NCBI GenBank assembly: GCA_947489445.1 | Contig: CANLDN010000004.1 | Location: 248,001-312,000, forward strand | DNA: 64,000 nt | Direction: 5' to 3' | Source of the DNA: an uncultured Paracoccaceae bacterium | Lineage (GTDB): Bacteria > Pseudomonadota > Alphaproteobacteria > Rhodobacterales > Rhodobacteraceae | Position numbers and translations under genes: made by a program | The notes under the pieces: model-generated | Database searches by the model: none | What the model saw: the letters and a program-made list of their open reading frames with translations, nothing else | What the model was told of the DNA's origin: nothing | Part shown: positions 22,870 through 31,830 of the stretch, in pieces | Position numbering within the stretch: position 1 is the first letter of the stretch | How the letters are laid out: each line of letters begins with the position of its first letter

Positions 22870-23444
22870 AAGACCCCCAAAAGCGCGAAACCGCCAAGAA
22901 GCAGCACACAGAAAACGATAAAGACCAACCCAAGCCTTCGTTCGATGAAGTCACGAATGGGTGCTCCGAATTTCCACAGCAATAAGGCCACGAGGAAAAA
23001 CCGCAGCCCGCGCGCAACAATGGCCGAAATGATGAAAACCGGAAGTGACAGTTGCGTGACCCCGGATGCGATGGTGATGACCTTGAAGGGAAAGGGGGTC
23101 ACACCTGCCGTCAGGACAGCCCATGCGCCCCATTCGTTATATTTGACGGCGAATTCGGCAAACGCATCCCCCTTGCCATAAAAATCAAGGATGGGTTGGC
23201 CGACGGTCTCCATCAGGGCGAAGCCGATGTAATAGCCGAACATGCCCCCCAATACGGATGCAACCGTGGCGACGCCCGCGATTACAAAGGCCCGGGACGG
23301 GCGCGCGATGATCATGGGGATCATCAAAACATCCGGCGGGATCGGAAAGAACGAGGATTCGACAAAAGCCACAATGGCCAACGCCCAAAGCGCATAGGGT
23401 GATTGGGCAAGGGACAGGGTCCAGTTGTAAAGGCCGCGCAGCAT
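22866..23444 (-). CDS. YqaA/DedA-family membrane protein
   Basis: A 192-residue polytopic protein with the SNARE-associated/VTT domain pattern. It begins with an amphipathic re-entrant segment (VESSFFPIPPDVLMIPMI), then a Gly-rich helix (GGMFGYYIGFALME), and the AGVTPFPFKVITIASG motif typical of YqaA. Relatives act in membrane lipid (undecaprenyl-phosphate or phospholipid) movement. The start ATG 23444 aligns with the family's N-terminus. It is coupled to dsbB. Confidence 0.88.
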   Translation of the reverse strand: MLRGLYNWTLSLAQSPYALWALAIVAFVESSFFPIPPDVLMIPMIIARPSRAFVIAGVATVASVLGGMFGYYIGFALMETVGQPILDFYGKGDAFAEFAVKYNEWGAWAVLTAGVTPFPFKVITIASGVTQLSLPVFIISAIVARGLRFFLVALLLWKFGAPIRDFIERRLGLVFIVFCVLLLGGFALLGVL

Positions 23445-23554
23445 AAGGTGACTTTCATTGGTTGCGCGGGTTAGGCCATGACAGCGCGCAGGCGTCAACC
23501 TTGTGTGATCGACCATGGCCACTAAGATGGGCGGAAACGGGTAGGAGTTTCACG

Positions 23555-24406
23555 ATGAAGTGGCAGGGGCGACGCGGCAGCAGTAATATCGAAGACCGGC
23601 GCCGACGCGGTGGTGGCAAAACGGTCGGTGGGATCGGCGGGATCGCAGGTGTCTTGCTCTTGCTGGCAGGCTGGTACTTTGGCGTTGATACAAGCCAGTT
23701 CGTTGATCTTGGCGGCGGCGGTATCCAAAGCAGTCAATCGGCCGAGATCACGCCAGAGGATGAACGTGCAGCCGCGTTTGTGTCCGTAACGCTCGCTGAT
23801 ACCGAGGAGGTCTGGACCGACATTTTCCGTCGTCAACTTGATGAGGCTTACAATCCGCCGACCCTTGTTCTGTTCAAAGGACAGACACAATCAGCCTGCG
23901 GCGGCGCGTCGGCAGCGACCGGTCCGTTTTATTGCCCGCCAGAACGCAAGGCGTTTCTGGACACCGATTTCTTTGTCACGTTAGAGCAGCGGCTGGGGGC
24001 CGCTGGTGATTTCGCGGCCGCCTATGTGGTCGCGCATGAGATAGCGCATCACGTTCAGAACGAACTGGGCATCTTGGGGCAGGTCAATCAGATGCGCGCA
24101 CGGATGAACCCAACCGATTCGAACGCCATGTCGGTTCGGGTGGAACTGCAGGCAGACTGCTTTTCAGGGATCTGGGCCCGGGCCGCCCAGGACCGGTTTG
24201 CAAGCCTCGAACCCGGCGATATTGAGGAAGCGATGAATGCCGCCGCGCAGATTGGCGACGATACATTGCAACGTAATGCGGGCCAGCGGGTGCGTCCGCA
24301 CACATTCACCCATGGCACCAGCGCACAACGTCAGCGGTGGTTCCTGCGAGGTCTGGAAAGCGGTGATTTAACAGTTTGTGATACGTTTTCGGCGACACGG
24401 CTGTAG
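23555..24406 (+). CDS. YpfJ-type neutral zinc metallopeptidase
   Basis: The 283-residue protein has a basic N-terminus, one transmembrane helix at about 27-43 and a periplasmic catalytic domain with the HExxH zinc motif (VVAHEIAHHVQNE). The downstream ELQADCFSGIWAR glutamate/aspartate region is the characteristic second half of the family's zinc site. YpfJ-type proteins are widely conserved but poorly characterised. The ATG at 23555 is preceded by GGAG. The upstream extension to 23462 overlaps the divergent gene's promoter and is not used. Confidence 0.9.
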   Translation: MKWQGRRGSSNIEDRRRRGGGKTVGGIGGIAGVLLLLAGWYFGVDTSQFVDLGGGGIQSSQSAEITPEDERAAAFVSVTLADTEEVWTDIFRRQLDEAYNPPTLVLFKGQTQSACGGASAATGPFYCPPERKAFLDTDFFVTLEQRLGAAGDFAAAYVVAHEIAHHVQNELGILGQVNQMRARMNPTDSNAMSVRVELQADCFSGIWARAAQDRFASLEPGDIEEAMNAAAQIGDDTLQRNAGQRVRPHTFTHGTSAQRQRWFLRGLESGDLTVCDTFSATRL

Positions 24407-24451
24407 CACCTGTTGACGCTGGCAGCGGGTCGCATTAGGAGATGCGCACTG

Positions 24452-24537
24452 GCCGATGTGGCGGAATGGTAGACGCAGGGGATTCAAAATCCCCCGATGG
24501 CAACATCGTGAGAGTTCGAGTCTCTCCATCGGCACCA
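24452..24537 (+). tRNA. tRNA-Leu (anticodon CAA)
   Basis: The acceptor arms GCCGATG (24452-24458) and CATCGGC (24527-24533) pair perfectly and are followed by A and an encoded CCA. The anticodon stem GGGGA/TCCCC encloses the loop TTCAAAA, giving anticodon CAA. A long variable arm (CGATGGCAACATCG) marks a class II leucine tRNA, and the T-loop GTTCGAG is present. An integrase gene begins 130 bases downstream, so the 3' end is a plausible attachment site. Confidence 0.97.
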
Positions 24538-24635
24538 ATGCTTTCGCGTGAATACGAAGAAAGCCTGTTTTTAAACGAAAATATTGGCACAACTACGCTT
24601 TGATGTTGTTTCTTTCTGCCAAAAACGCAGATCAT

Positions 24636-24664
24636 TCCCCCACAAATCACGCACGCGTGGGGGA
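24636..24664 (+). promoter_or_regulatory. hairpin covering the integrase ribosome-binding site
   Basis: TCCCCCAC (24636-24643) is the perfect complement of GTGGGGGA (24657-24664). The second arm contains the only purine-rich Shine-Dalgarno candidate, ending three bases before the integrase ATG. Formation of the stem would hide the ribosome-binding site. Confidence 0.5.
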
Positions 24665-24667
24665 TTT

Positions 24668-25630
24668 ATGGCCAGTATCAAGAAACACAACACACGTTGG
24701 CGGGCTGCGATCGACCGAAAGGGCGTGCGGAAGTCTAAAGTTTTTGACACCAAGCAAGCTGCAAAAGACTGGGCAGCTCGGGAGGAGTATCTGATTCTGA
24801 ATGGTGGGCCGGTTGGTCGTCGCGTGACTTTTGGTCATGCCATGGACCGGTACGCCCGCGAGGTATCACCGGCAAAGCGCGGAGCGAGATGGGAGCAAAT
24901 TCGGCTGGAGAAGATCCAGGGTGACTCGATCGCTGACATCATTATCGCCGATTTATTGCCTGCTGATTTGGCGGGATGGAGGGACGCAAGGTTGCGTGAA
25001 GTTTCCGCTGGTACGGTTAATCGCGAGATGGTGTTGCTATCCGGCGTTCTCAGCGTGTCTCGCAAGGAGTGGGGATACATCAGCATCAATCCGATGTCAG
25101 ACGTCAGGAAGCCATCAAGGCCGCCGCCCCGCGACCGTCTGGTAACCGAGCACGAACTGCAAGTGATGGCAATATCAGCCGGTGGGGATCTAACCATTGC
25201 CACAGCACGGGTATTCCATGCGTTCCGGTTTGCATGCCAGACGGCCATGCGAGCTGGCGAGATCGTGAAACTGGAGTGGCAGCATGTAGACATCGAGGCG
25301 CGGACGGCACACCTCCCGATCACGAAGAATGGAACATCGCGTGATGTACCTTTATCCAGTGAAGCGGTCAGGTTGTTGCTTGAGCTGCCCCGCGCCGATC
25401 CTGTCTTCGGGTTGAATAGTAGTCAGATGGATGTTTTGTTTCGCAAGATGCGTGACCGCGCCGGGGTGGTTGACCTGACATTTCACGATAGTCGGCACCG
25501 CGCGATTACGGATTTAGCGCAGCGGTTGGACGTCTTGGAGCTGGCACGGGCGGTCGGGCATCAAGATATTCGACAGTTGATGACGTACTTTAATGCGCCC
25601 GCATCCGATTTGGCGAAGAAGCTCATCTAG
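24668..25630 (+). CDS. int: tyrosine recombinase (site-specific integrase)
   Basis: The 320-residue protein has an N-terminal arm-binding-like segment (KKHNTRWRAAI), a SAM-like core-binding domain and a complete catalytic domain: R195 (AMRAGEIVKLEW), K220 (ITKNGTSRDVPL), H273 and R276 (FHDSRHR), H298 (VGHQD) and Y307 (LMTYFN). It looks active. It sits directly after tRNA-Leu(CAA), the usual arrangement for an element integrated at the tRNA 3' end. No second copy of the tRNA end was seen in the window, and core genes lie between it and the phage region at 41 kb, so it may belong to a separate or decayed island. Confidence 0.92.
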   Translation: MASIKKHNTRWRAAIDRKGVRKSKVFDTKQAAKDWAAREEYLILNGGPVGRRVTFGHAMDRYAREVSPAKRGARWEQIRLEKIQGDSIADIIIADLLPADLAGWRDARLREVSAGTVNREMVLLSGVLSVSRKEWGYISINPMSDVRKPSRPPPRDRLVTEHELQVMAISAGGDLTIATARVFHAFRFACQTAMRAGEIVKLEWQHVDIEARTAHLPITKNGTSRDVPLSSEAVRLLLELPRADPVFGLNSSQMDVLFRKMRDRAGVVDLTFHDSRHRAITDLAQRLDVLELARAVGHQDIRQLMTYFNAPASDLAKKLI

Positions 25631-26103
25631 TCGCTGGATGTAACGATCAGAAAAGCCATTTGTCGCACTTAAAATGGTGATCGGTGGTCCTACAGTAGGC
25701 CTGACAACCGGGGCGGAAAGCGGAAGTTCGCTGCGAGCGCAGTTTAGGACCAAGTATTTCCCGAAAGCCGACCTCTATAATAAGGCCGAAGGCCTCGATT
25801 TCGGTTGAATGTTCGATATCTAACGCGGCCGAGATGGAAATGCGTTTGCTAAGGTTCCGACATCAATAACATCGTCCAAATCTGCAGGGTTAAGGCGATC
25901 TTTCGCTCTCCGGTACCGCGAAAACAACCGCGTGGAGGTAGGCCAAGCGCGCTGGCAAAGCCCCAAGGCGCTGCGCCGCACAGCGGAAGTTCGCTGCAGT
26001 TGGGTGTAGTAACATCGGCACTATAGAAGCAGACGCTGGTTCGTAAAAGGTTGAGCCGTTTGGAAGCGCTGCCAGCCACGGGGGCCGGCAGCATTTCATT
26101 TAC
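25631..26103. other. non-coding stretch after integrase
   Basis: No convincing gene. It contains two copies of a GCGGAAGTTCGCTGC word (near 25719 and 25981) that resembles intergenic repeats elsewhere in the window, and short frames with arginine/cysteine-rich translations typical of non-coding DNA. It separates the integrase from the molybdenum hydroxylase operon. Confidence 0.6.
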
Positions 26104-28272
26104 TTAGACAAAGGCAACGCCGCTGTTCACCATCGGCAGCACGGCAACGACTTGGCCAGCATCCGCAATTGCGTTTGCAAGCGCCGGTGCCGCAGGCGGC
26201 GTTCCGGGCTCACCAATGCCCGTGGGAGCCTCGGCAGATGGCACGATATGAGTTTCGATCGCGCCAATGTCGCCGATCCGCAGCGGTTCGTAATCGGGGA
26301 AGTTGTATTGATCTACGACACCACCGGTCAGCGTGATCTCATCCCGCATCGCGTGACCTAAGCCGTATCCGACGCCCCCCTCGATCTGCGCCTTGATCAC
26401 GTCGGGGTTTACGGCGATGCCGCAATCAACGACACAGGTGACCCTTTCTATCTGCACGCCGGTTGTCGCATCGCCTGAAATTTCGACTATCTCAGCCACG
26501 AAACTGCCGAAGGATTTATGCACGGCGATCCCCTGAGAGTGACCATCGGGCGCATTGCCCCAGTTCCCTTTTTCAGCGGCTAGCCGGAGCACTTCGGCCT
26601 TGCGCAATTGGTCAGTGCTGTCACCAAGATGGGCCAGACGGAACTCCACCGGATCGCGTCCGGCAGCACGGGCAGCCATGTCCATCATGACCTCCATGGC
26701 GTAGGCCGTATGCGTGTGTCCGACCGAACGCCACCAGAGCGTGCTTGTCGCCTTTTTGGTGTCCGTCAGTCCAACATGGAAGCCCGGAATGGTGTAAGGT
26801 GTGTCCGCAACCCCTTCGACTGATGAATGATCCACCCCGTCATGGACAGCGAAAGCCTCAAAAGCCGTTCCCTTCATGATTGATTGACCTGCGATTCGGT
26901 GATCCCACGCTACAATCTCGCCCTCATCAGACAGTCCGACACGGACCTTGTGGCCAAAGGCGGGCCGGTAGTAGCCACCACGCATGTCATCTTCCCGGCT
27001 CCAGACCAGTTTGACGGGACGGGTGCGGTCCGTGATGATGAAGGCCAGCCCCGCCTCGACCTGATAGTCCGCCGTTGGTGTGGCGCGGCGCCCGAAAGAG
27101 CCACCGGCGAGCATCGTATTGATGCGCACCTTGTCCATGGGCAACTCAAAGATCTGGGCCAATGCCATGTGCGGACCGGTCGGCATCTGTGCGCCGTCAT
27201 GCAGTGTGATCCCGCCATCCTCATTCGCTTCAATGGTGCAATTCAGCGGCTCCATCGCGGCGTGTGCGAGCAACGGGAAATAAAAGGTTTCTTCGATCAC
27301 TGTGGCGGCCTGATCCATGGGTGCGGGATCGTTTTGCAGCACGTTATATTCCGCACCCCCATCAAGTGCCGCTAGGATTTCATCCTTGATCTGAGCACTG
27401 TCGCGGGTTTCGGCATTTGTCATGTCCCATTCGACTTCGAGCAGATCGCGCGCCTGCATCGCGGCCCAGGTGTTTTCCGCATAGACGGCAACAGCGGTGT
27501 TGTTGGGCAAGGTGGCCGCACGGATAAACCCGGCGACTGTTTGCGCTTCGCTATCGTCGAAGCCCGTGACCAAACCGCCGGTCTGAGGTGGGCGCGCTAG
27601 CATGGCAATCATCTGGTTGGGTAGATACACATCCATGGCAAACATGGCCGTGCCATTCCCCTTGATCGCGCTGTCCAGGCGACGCACATCCGGGTTGCCG
27701 ATCAGGCGCCACTGATCCGGTGCCTTGAGCGTCGGTTCGGCTGGTGCATCCAGCTCTGCAGCAGCTGCAACGAAGTCGCCAATGGGTGCCGCATTTCCAC
27801 CGTCAGTAACTTCACCATCGACAATCTCCAGGGACGCAGCATCAACATTCCAGGCATTTGCGGCGGCATCGATCAGCACTGCACGTGCGGCGGCACCAGC
27901 CTGGCGGTACTGCATGAACGAGTTTGCCATTGCGGTCGATCCGCCTGTGCCCTGTATTTGACCAAAGGCGAGGTTCGCATAAAGCTCTGGATTGGACGGA
28001 GCGAATTCATAGTCGATCTGATCCATACGCACACCGATTTCTTCTGCGATCAGTGTCGATAAACCGGTGGCGGGGCCTTGGCCTTTTTCAAAGTGCTTGA
28101 TGATTGCGACCACACGACCGTTTTCACCAATCTTCACGAATGGGTTCAACTGTGCGGCGGCATCACCTGCTGCCATTGCACCGTCGGGTGTGGCACCAAT
28201 GACCAGCAATACGCCAGCAGCGGCCGAGCCCTTAAGGAATCCACGACGGGATGTGTTGATGGTCATGATCAA
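26104..28272 (-). CDS. molybdenum hydroxylase large subunit (isoquinoline 1-oxidoreductase beta type)
   Basis: This 722-residue protein of the xanthine dehydrogenase family has a twin-arginine signal (SRRGFLKG followed by a hydrophobic stretch), so the enzyme is exported folded to the periplasm. It has the aldehyde oxidase/xanthine dehydrogenase Mo-pterin domains, with an FGQIQGTGGSTAM segment and GGSFGRRATPTAD, and it ends with the GIGEPGTPPAAPALANAIADA motif carrying the catalytic glutamate. It overlaps the iron-sulfur subunit gene by four bases. No cytochrome or FAD subunit is adjacent. The substrate, an aldehyde or N-heterocycle, cannot be told. Confidence 0.9.
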   Translation of the reverse strand: MIMTINTSRRGFLKGSAAAGVLLVIGATPDGAMAAGDAAAQLNPFVKIGENGRVVAIIKHFEKGQGPATGLSTLIAEEIGVRMDQIDYEFAPSNPELYANLAFGQIQGTGGSTAMANSFMQYRQAGAAARAVLIDAAANAWNVDAASLEIVDGEVTDGGNAAPIGDFVAAAAELDAPAEPTLKAPDQWRLIGNPDVRRLDSAIKGNGTAMFAMDVYLPNQMIAMLARPPQTGGLVTGFDDSEAQTVAGFIRAATLPNNTAVAVYAENTWAAMQARDLLEVEWDMTNAETRDSAQIKDEILAALDGGAEYNVLQNDPAPMDQAATVIEETFYFPLLAHAAMEPLNCTIEANEDGGITLHDGAQMPTGPHMALAQIFELPMDKVRINTMLAGGSFGRRATPTADYQVEAGLAFIITDRTRPVKLVWSREDDMRGGYYRPAFGHKVRVGLSDEGEIVAWDHRIAGQSIMKGTAFEAFAVHDGVDHSSVEGVADTPYTIPGFHVGLTDTKKATSTLWWRSVGHTHTAYAMEVMMDMAARAAGRDPVEFRLAHLGDSTDQLRKAEVLRLAAEKGNWGNAPDGHSQGIAVHKSFGSFVAEIVEISGDATTGVQIERVTCVVDCGIAVNPDVIKAQIEGGVGYGLGHAMRDEITLTGGVVDQYNFPDYEPLRIGDIGAIETHIVPSAEAPTGIGEPGTPPAAPALANAIADAGQVVAVLPMVNSGVAFV

Positions 28273-28733
28273 GCCTCCAGGATTTCAGATGCGCGCTGGA
28301 TACCGGCGCGGATGCGTTGATAGGTGGCACAACGGCAGGCATTGCCATGCATATAATCGTTGATCTCTGCCACGGACGGCTTGGGGTTTTCCGTCAGCAG
28401 GCCAACGGCGGACATGATCTGGCCGGACTGGCAATAGCCGCATTGCACGACATCAAGTTCCATCCATGCCTGCTGGATGGCAGCCCCCTCCTTGGTGGCG
28501 CCGATGGCTTCGATCGTTGTGATTTCCGTGCCTTCCAGATCGCCCACATAGGCCTGGCAAGACCGGGTCGGTTCCCCGTCGACATGGACCGTGCAGGCCC
28601 CGCATGACGCGACCCCGCAACCAAACTTTGTGCCCGTCATCTGCAGTTCATCCCTGATCACCCAAAGAAGTGGCGTGTCAGGGTCAGCGTCGACAGTACG
28701 TTCAACGCCATTGAGCTTGAGTGTGAGACTCAT
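28269..28733 (-). CDS. (2Fe-2S) small subunit of molybdenum hydroxylase
   Basis: The 154-residue partner of the downstream large subunit carries two [2Fe-2S] clusters. The plant-type ferredoxin motif GCGVASCGACTVHVDG, with a fourth cysteine in RSCQAY, is at about 39-60. The alpha-helical second motif has CGYCQSGQ and NACRCATY. It passes electrons from the molybdenum site to a carrier, presumably a cytochrome. Translation of the two subunits is coupled (ATGA). The promoter region holds two TetR-type operators shared with the divergent regulator. Confidence 0.94.
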   Translation of the reverse strand: MSLTLKLNGVERTVDADPDTPLLWVIRDELQMTGTKFGCGVASCGACTVHVDGEPTRSCQAYVGDLEGTEITTIEAIGATKEGAAIQQAWMELDVVQCGYCQSGQIMSAVGLLTENPKPSVAEINDYMHGNACRCATYQRIRAGIQRASEILEA

Positions 28734-28767
28734 ATTGGGACCTCCTGAAGGAATAGTTTTGGTGGGT

Positions 28768-28825
28768 GTAAACTTGCAAGTTTACCTTACGGCTGGGTTT
28801 GACAGTTGTAAACCGGCAGGTTTAC
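28768..28825. promoter_or_regulatory. paired TetR operators
   Basis: A perfect 18-bp palindrome GTAAACTTGCAAGTTTAC (28768-28785) and a second 18-mer with the same ends, GTAAACCGGCAGGTTTAC (28808-28825), lie 40 bp apart between the divergent molybdenum hydroxylase genes and the TetR gene. Spacing places them on nearly the same helical face. Confidence 0.8.
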
Positions 28826-28859
28826 CCACTAGGGTAACATCAAGAACATAGAGCACTGA

Positions 28860-29462
28860 ATGAACGATCCGGCATGCACCCTTAAAGTAAAGCGAGAGCA
28901 AATTTTTCAAGCTGCAGTTGTTGAGTTTCATGAAAACGGTTTTACCGCCGCAAGCATGGATCGGATTTCTGCCAGGGCAGGTGCGTCTAAACGCACGGTG
29001 TATAAGCACTTCGAAAGCAAGGAAAAACTGTTTCAGGAGCTGATCCGCCGCCACTGGGCCAAGTTCGCGGAAAGCCTTGATGTGACTTATGAAAAAGCCC
29101 GAGATATTCGAGACCAACTCACTGAACTGGGCCATGCGGAAGGCCGCCTGATGACGTCGCCCGAAATCATGGCAACGACCAGACTGGTGATGAGCGAGGT
29201 TCTGCGTAGCCCTGACCTGGTCGAGGAAAATCAAGAAAAAACCGATTACAAAGCGGCGTTCGAAACCATGTTGCGGGAGGCTACGGTAGATGGGCAACTT
29301 CGGGTTGAGGATCCCCGTGAGGCCGCCGAAGAGTTTATGGCCCTTCTCAAAGGCAAAGCGTTTTGGCCGGTGGTTTTTGGTGCGCCAGTCGTCTCTGTCG
29401 AAGAGATGTCGAACATTGTAGATAGCAGTGTTGAGATGATCATGAGCCGCTACGGCGCTTGA
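28860..29462 (+). CDS. TetR-family transcriptional regulator
   Basis: The 200-residue protein has the N-terminal TetR helix-turn-helix (FHENGFTAASMDRISARAGA then SKRTVYKHFESKEKLF) and an AefR-like C-terminal ligand-binding domain. It diverges from the molybdenum hydroxylase operon and has two matching palindromes in the shared promoter, so it most likely represses that operon and itself until a substrate binds. No other target is visible nearby. Confidence 0.92.
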   Translation: MNDPACTLKVKREQIFQAAVVEFHENGFTAASMDRISARAGASKRTVYKHFESKEKLFQELIRRHWAKFAESLDVTYEKARDIRDQLTELGHAEGRLMTSPEIMATTRLVMSEVLRSPDLVEENQEKTDYKAAFETMLREATVDGQLRVEDPREAAEEFMALLKGKAFWPVVFGAPVVSVEEMSNIVDSSVEMIMSRYGA

Positions 29463-29724
29463 ACTGCGGCTCTCGCTTGAAGAGCTGATTGGGCATCAAA
29501 GGTTTGTCGATATTGCGGGTTGAAAGCAGCTAAACATCGATCATCTCTCTCAAAAGCGGTCGATAGAAATGCCCGGACAAATTCTTCATTCGAAAGTCGC
29601 ATGACGGAGCGTGAAAATGAGATGCGCCGCGCTTTGAGTCAGAGGGCTATGCACTCCCAAGACCTTTGTCGCGGTACGATGTAGACCAGTACTTAACTAT
29701 GCTGGCAATCAGGAGGTTCTTTGC

Positions 29725-30246
29725 ATGAGGCATATTCTGGGTCTAAGTATCGCTTTGCTTTCAACGACTGTGATGGCCGAAACACGTACGGTCTATGCGC
29801 AGGACGGGGATGATAACCGCATCGCCATCGCAATCGTCGATATTGCCGAGGATAGGACTTATACAATCGACATGATCGATACAGTATTTGCCGATCATTT
29901 CCTATCTATGCGGCCTTTCAAATGCCTCGAAGGACCTAGCAAACACTGGTGCCATGTGCCTTACCCCTATGACATTCAACGCAATATCGCGGATGATCTG
30001 ACCGACCTGGAATATGACCTGATGTTCGTCTGGAAGGGGTCCACTGAATACGGCATCAACATGTGGAACGGGGTCTACTATCAATTGTCCGACGAAGATG
30101 GAACGCTAACCGGCCAGTTGATGGAAATGGATATGGACTTGCTATCGGCCCCGCCATCAGAGGGCGAATTGCGACCCCTACGAGCGCAGGATTTGCATGA
30201 AAGCGACCCCGACAGCCATTGGTTGCCCAGGCTGATCATCGAATGA
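29725..30246 (+). CDS. exported protein of unknown function
   Basis: The 173-residue product begins with a signal peptide (MRHILGLSIALLSTTVMA, cleavage after VMA). The mature part is acidic with two cysteines (FKCLEGPSKHWCHVP) that could form a disulfide in the periplasm. An AGGAGG ribosome-binding site lies upstream. I do not recognise a family. A 262-base gap without a clear gene precedes it. Confidence 0.7.
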   Translation: MRHILGLSIALLSTTVMAETRTVYAQDGDDNRIAIAIVDIAEDRTYTIDMIDTVFADHFLSMRPFKCLEGPSKHWCHVPYPYDIQRNIADDLTDLEYDLMFVWKGSTEYGINMWNGVYYQLSDEDGTLTGQLMEMDMDLLSAPPSEGELRPLRAQDLHESDPDSHWLPRLIIE

Positions 30247-30593
30247 TCGGAGTCAACGCGCTATCGGACGGGTCAAGTGCCGATGCTTCGACGCGTCTGC
30301 AACGACATAGTTAAGCCAAGTCTTTGGTCATCAACACCGCTTCTGTTGTGTCCTCTCCAAAGTCGGACAGATCAAATGGACGCCGCGCGCGCTCCGTATA
30401 GCGGACGTTACCTTGATGGAAATGTTGCAGGATGCGCGAATGGCCGCAATGAGAAAGCTGCGCTGCGCCGGCGGTCAGCGCGATGAATGACTGGTAAGGG
30501 CCGTCCCCCGACGGCCAGATAGTTAGCCACTAGCTGCAATGCCTCCGAGGTCTGCGAAGAGCCCATCCAAGACACTCAGTTTATGTCGCATAC
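30247..30593. other. non-coding stretch, possibly degraded coding DNA
   Basis: No intact gene. The stretch near 30410-30489 reads as an open, coding-like tail (EMLQDARMAAMRKLRC then a stop) without an upstream start, which might be the remnant of a deleted gene. Nothing further can be supported. Confidence 0.4.
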
Positions 30594-30992
30594 CTAGTCC
30601 GTTTCGGGTATACGGGCGATGACCTTGATCTCGAAATCGAAACTGGAGAGCCACGTCACGCCGACAGCCGTCCAGTTTGGAAAGGGTGGCTTTCCAAAGA
30701 TCCGGCTCTTCACAACCATGACGTCTTCCATCTGATTTTCAGGATCAGTGTGGAACGAGGTGATATCGACGATATCATCGAAAGTGCACTCAGCTGCGGC
30801 CAGTGTTTCATTGAGATTGTCGAAGGCACGCTGGACTTGGTCTGCGAAAACAGGTTCGGGAGTTCCGTCAGGTCGTGTGCCAACCTGCCCGGAGACAAAA
30901 AGCAGGTCGCCGGACTGGATAGCAGCGGAATAGCCATGCGCCTCGTAGAGCGCGTGCCGACCTTCTGGGAAAACGGGGTGTGGTTTTGTCAT
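30594..30992 (-). CDS. RidA-family protein (YjgF/YER057c/UK114)
   Basis: The 132-residue protein shows the RidA/Rid fold: LLFVSGQVGTRPDG, then QVQRAFDNLNETLAAAECTF, and a C-terminal strand KVIARI. RidA proteins hydrolyse reactive enamine/imine intermediates; the canonical catalytic arginine position near the C-terminus is not clearly kept, so this may be a Rid subgroup with another role. ATG 30992 gives the usual length. It diverges from a TetR gene, with two operators between them. Confidence 0.88.
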   Translation of the reverse strand: MTKPHPVFPEGRHALYEAHGYSAAIQSGDLLFVSGQVGTRPDGTPEPVFADQVQRAFDNLNETLAAAECTFDDIVDITSFHTDPENQMEDVMVVKSRIFGKPPFPNWTAVGVTWLSSFDFEIKVIARIPETD

Positions 30993-31073
30993 GGGGTTTC
31001 CTTTTTTGTTCAGCCTGATGTGCCGGCTCGCGACTTCACGCTCGAAGGGCTTCACAGGCAGCATTCGATTTTG

Positions 31074-31139
31074 ATATACGCGGCGTATATGAAGTAGAAT
31101 CACACACGGCGGATGTCAATCCATATACGTGACGTATGT
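31074..31139. promoter_or_regulatory. paired TetR operators
   Basis: ATATACGCGGCGTATAT (31074-31090) and ATATACGTGACGTATGT (31123-31139) are 17-bp palindromes of the same design, 49 bp apart, in the gap between the divergent Rid and TetR genes. The second lies 20 bases before the TetR start codon. Confidence 0.78.
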
Positions 31140-31158
31140 GAAATGATAGGGGTATGGG

Positions 31159-31743
31159 ATGGCTGGACGGCGCGCCAAATTGATGGAAGAGAATCGCTCA
31201 AAGCTGATTGCAGCCGCCCGAAAGGCCTTTGCCGACAAAGGCTATGCAGCGGCGTCAATGGATGAACTGACGGCGGATGTCGGACTCACGCGCGGTGCGC
31301 TCTATCACAACTTCGGAGACAAACGCGGGTTGCTCGCTGCAGTTGTCAACCAGATTGATGGCGAAATGGCATCGCGTGCCTGGGAGATCGGTCACAAGGC
31401 AGGCGATGACTGGAATGGATTGTTGGCGGAAGGTGCGGCCTACATCGAAATGGCTCTTGAGCCCGAAGTGCAGCGCATTGTCTTGCTTGATGGACCGGCG
31501 TTTCTGGGAGATCCGTCGCAGTGGCCCAGTCAGAACGCCTGTCTTCGGACGACCGAGCAGACGGTTGGGCGGCTTGTCTCCGAAGGTATCATGAAGCCGA
31601 TTGACCCTGAGGCCGCTGCGCGCCTGATCAATGGTGCTGCTTTGAATGCTGCGTTGTGGATTGCTGGCAGTGACGATCCGAAGGCCGTTCATCCGAAGGC
31701 CGTCGAAGCTTTCCGTTGCCTTGTCGATGGCTTGCTAAACTAG
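31159..31743 (+). CDS. TetR-family transcriptional regulator
   Basis: The 194-residue protein has a TetR DNA-binding domain (AFADKGYAAASMDELTADVG, LTRGALYHNFGDKRGLLAAV) and a C-terminal ligand domain (MALEPEVQRIVLLDGPAFLG) of the TetR_C_33-like sort. It is flanked by matching palindromes and diverges from the Rid gene; a methyltransferase gene follows on the same strand after 87 bases. It probably controls both sides. Confidence 0.92.
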   Translation: MAGRRAKLMEENRSKLIAAARKAFADKGYAAASMDELTADVGLTRGALYHNFGDKRGLLAAVVNQIDGEMASRAWEIGHKAGDDWNGLLAEGAAYIEMALEPEVQRIVLLDGPAFLGDPSQWPSQNACLRTTEQTVGRLVSEGIMKPIDPEAAARLINGAALNAALWIAGSDDPKAVHPKAVEAFRCLVDGLLN

Positions 31744-31830
31744 ATCCCAGAACGCAAGGCTGCCCGACGCGTTTCGGTTTCGATGTCACGGTTGGCCGCT
31801 AGTGCCCAATATGGAAATTGATGGAGAGAA

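Noticed and set aside
24508..24537. Duplicate of the tRNA-Leu 3' end as attR inside the window
   Set aside because: No second copy of the tRNA end was found by eye between 25.6 and 64 kb; a computed repeat search would be needed.
25849..26094. 81-codon minus-strand frame
   Set aside because: The translation is Cys/Arg/Pro-rich with no ribosome-binding site and overlaps repeat-like non-coding DNA.
30277..30486. 69-codon plus-strand frame
   Set aside because: No ribosome-binding site and no protein-like pattern; the region is better described as degraded.
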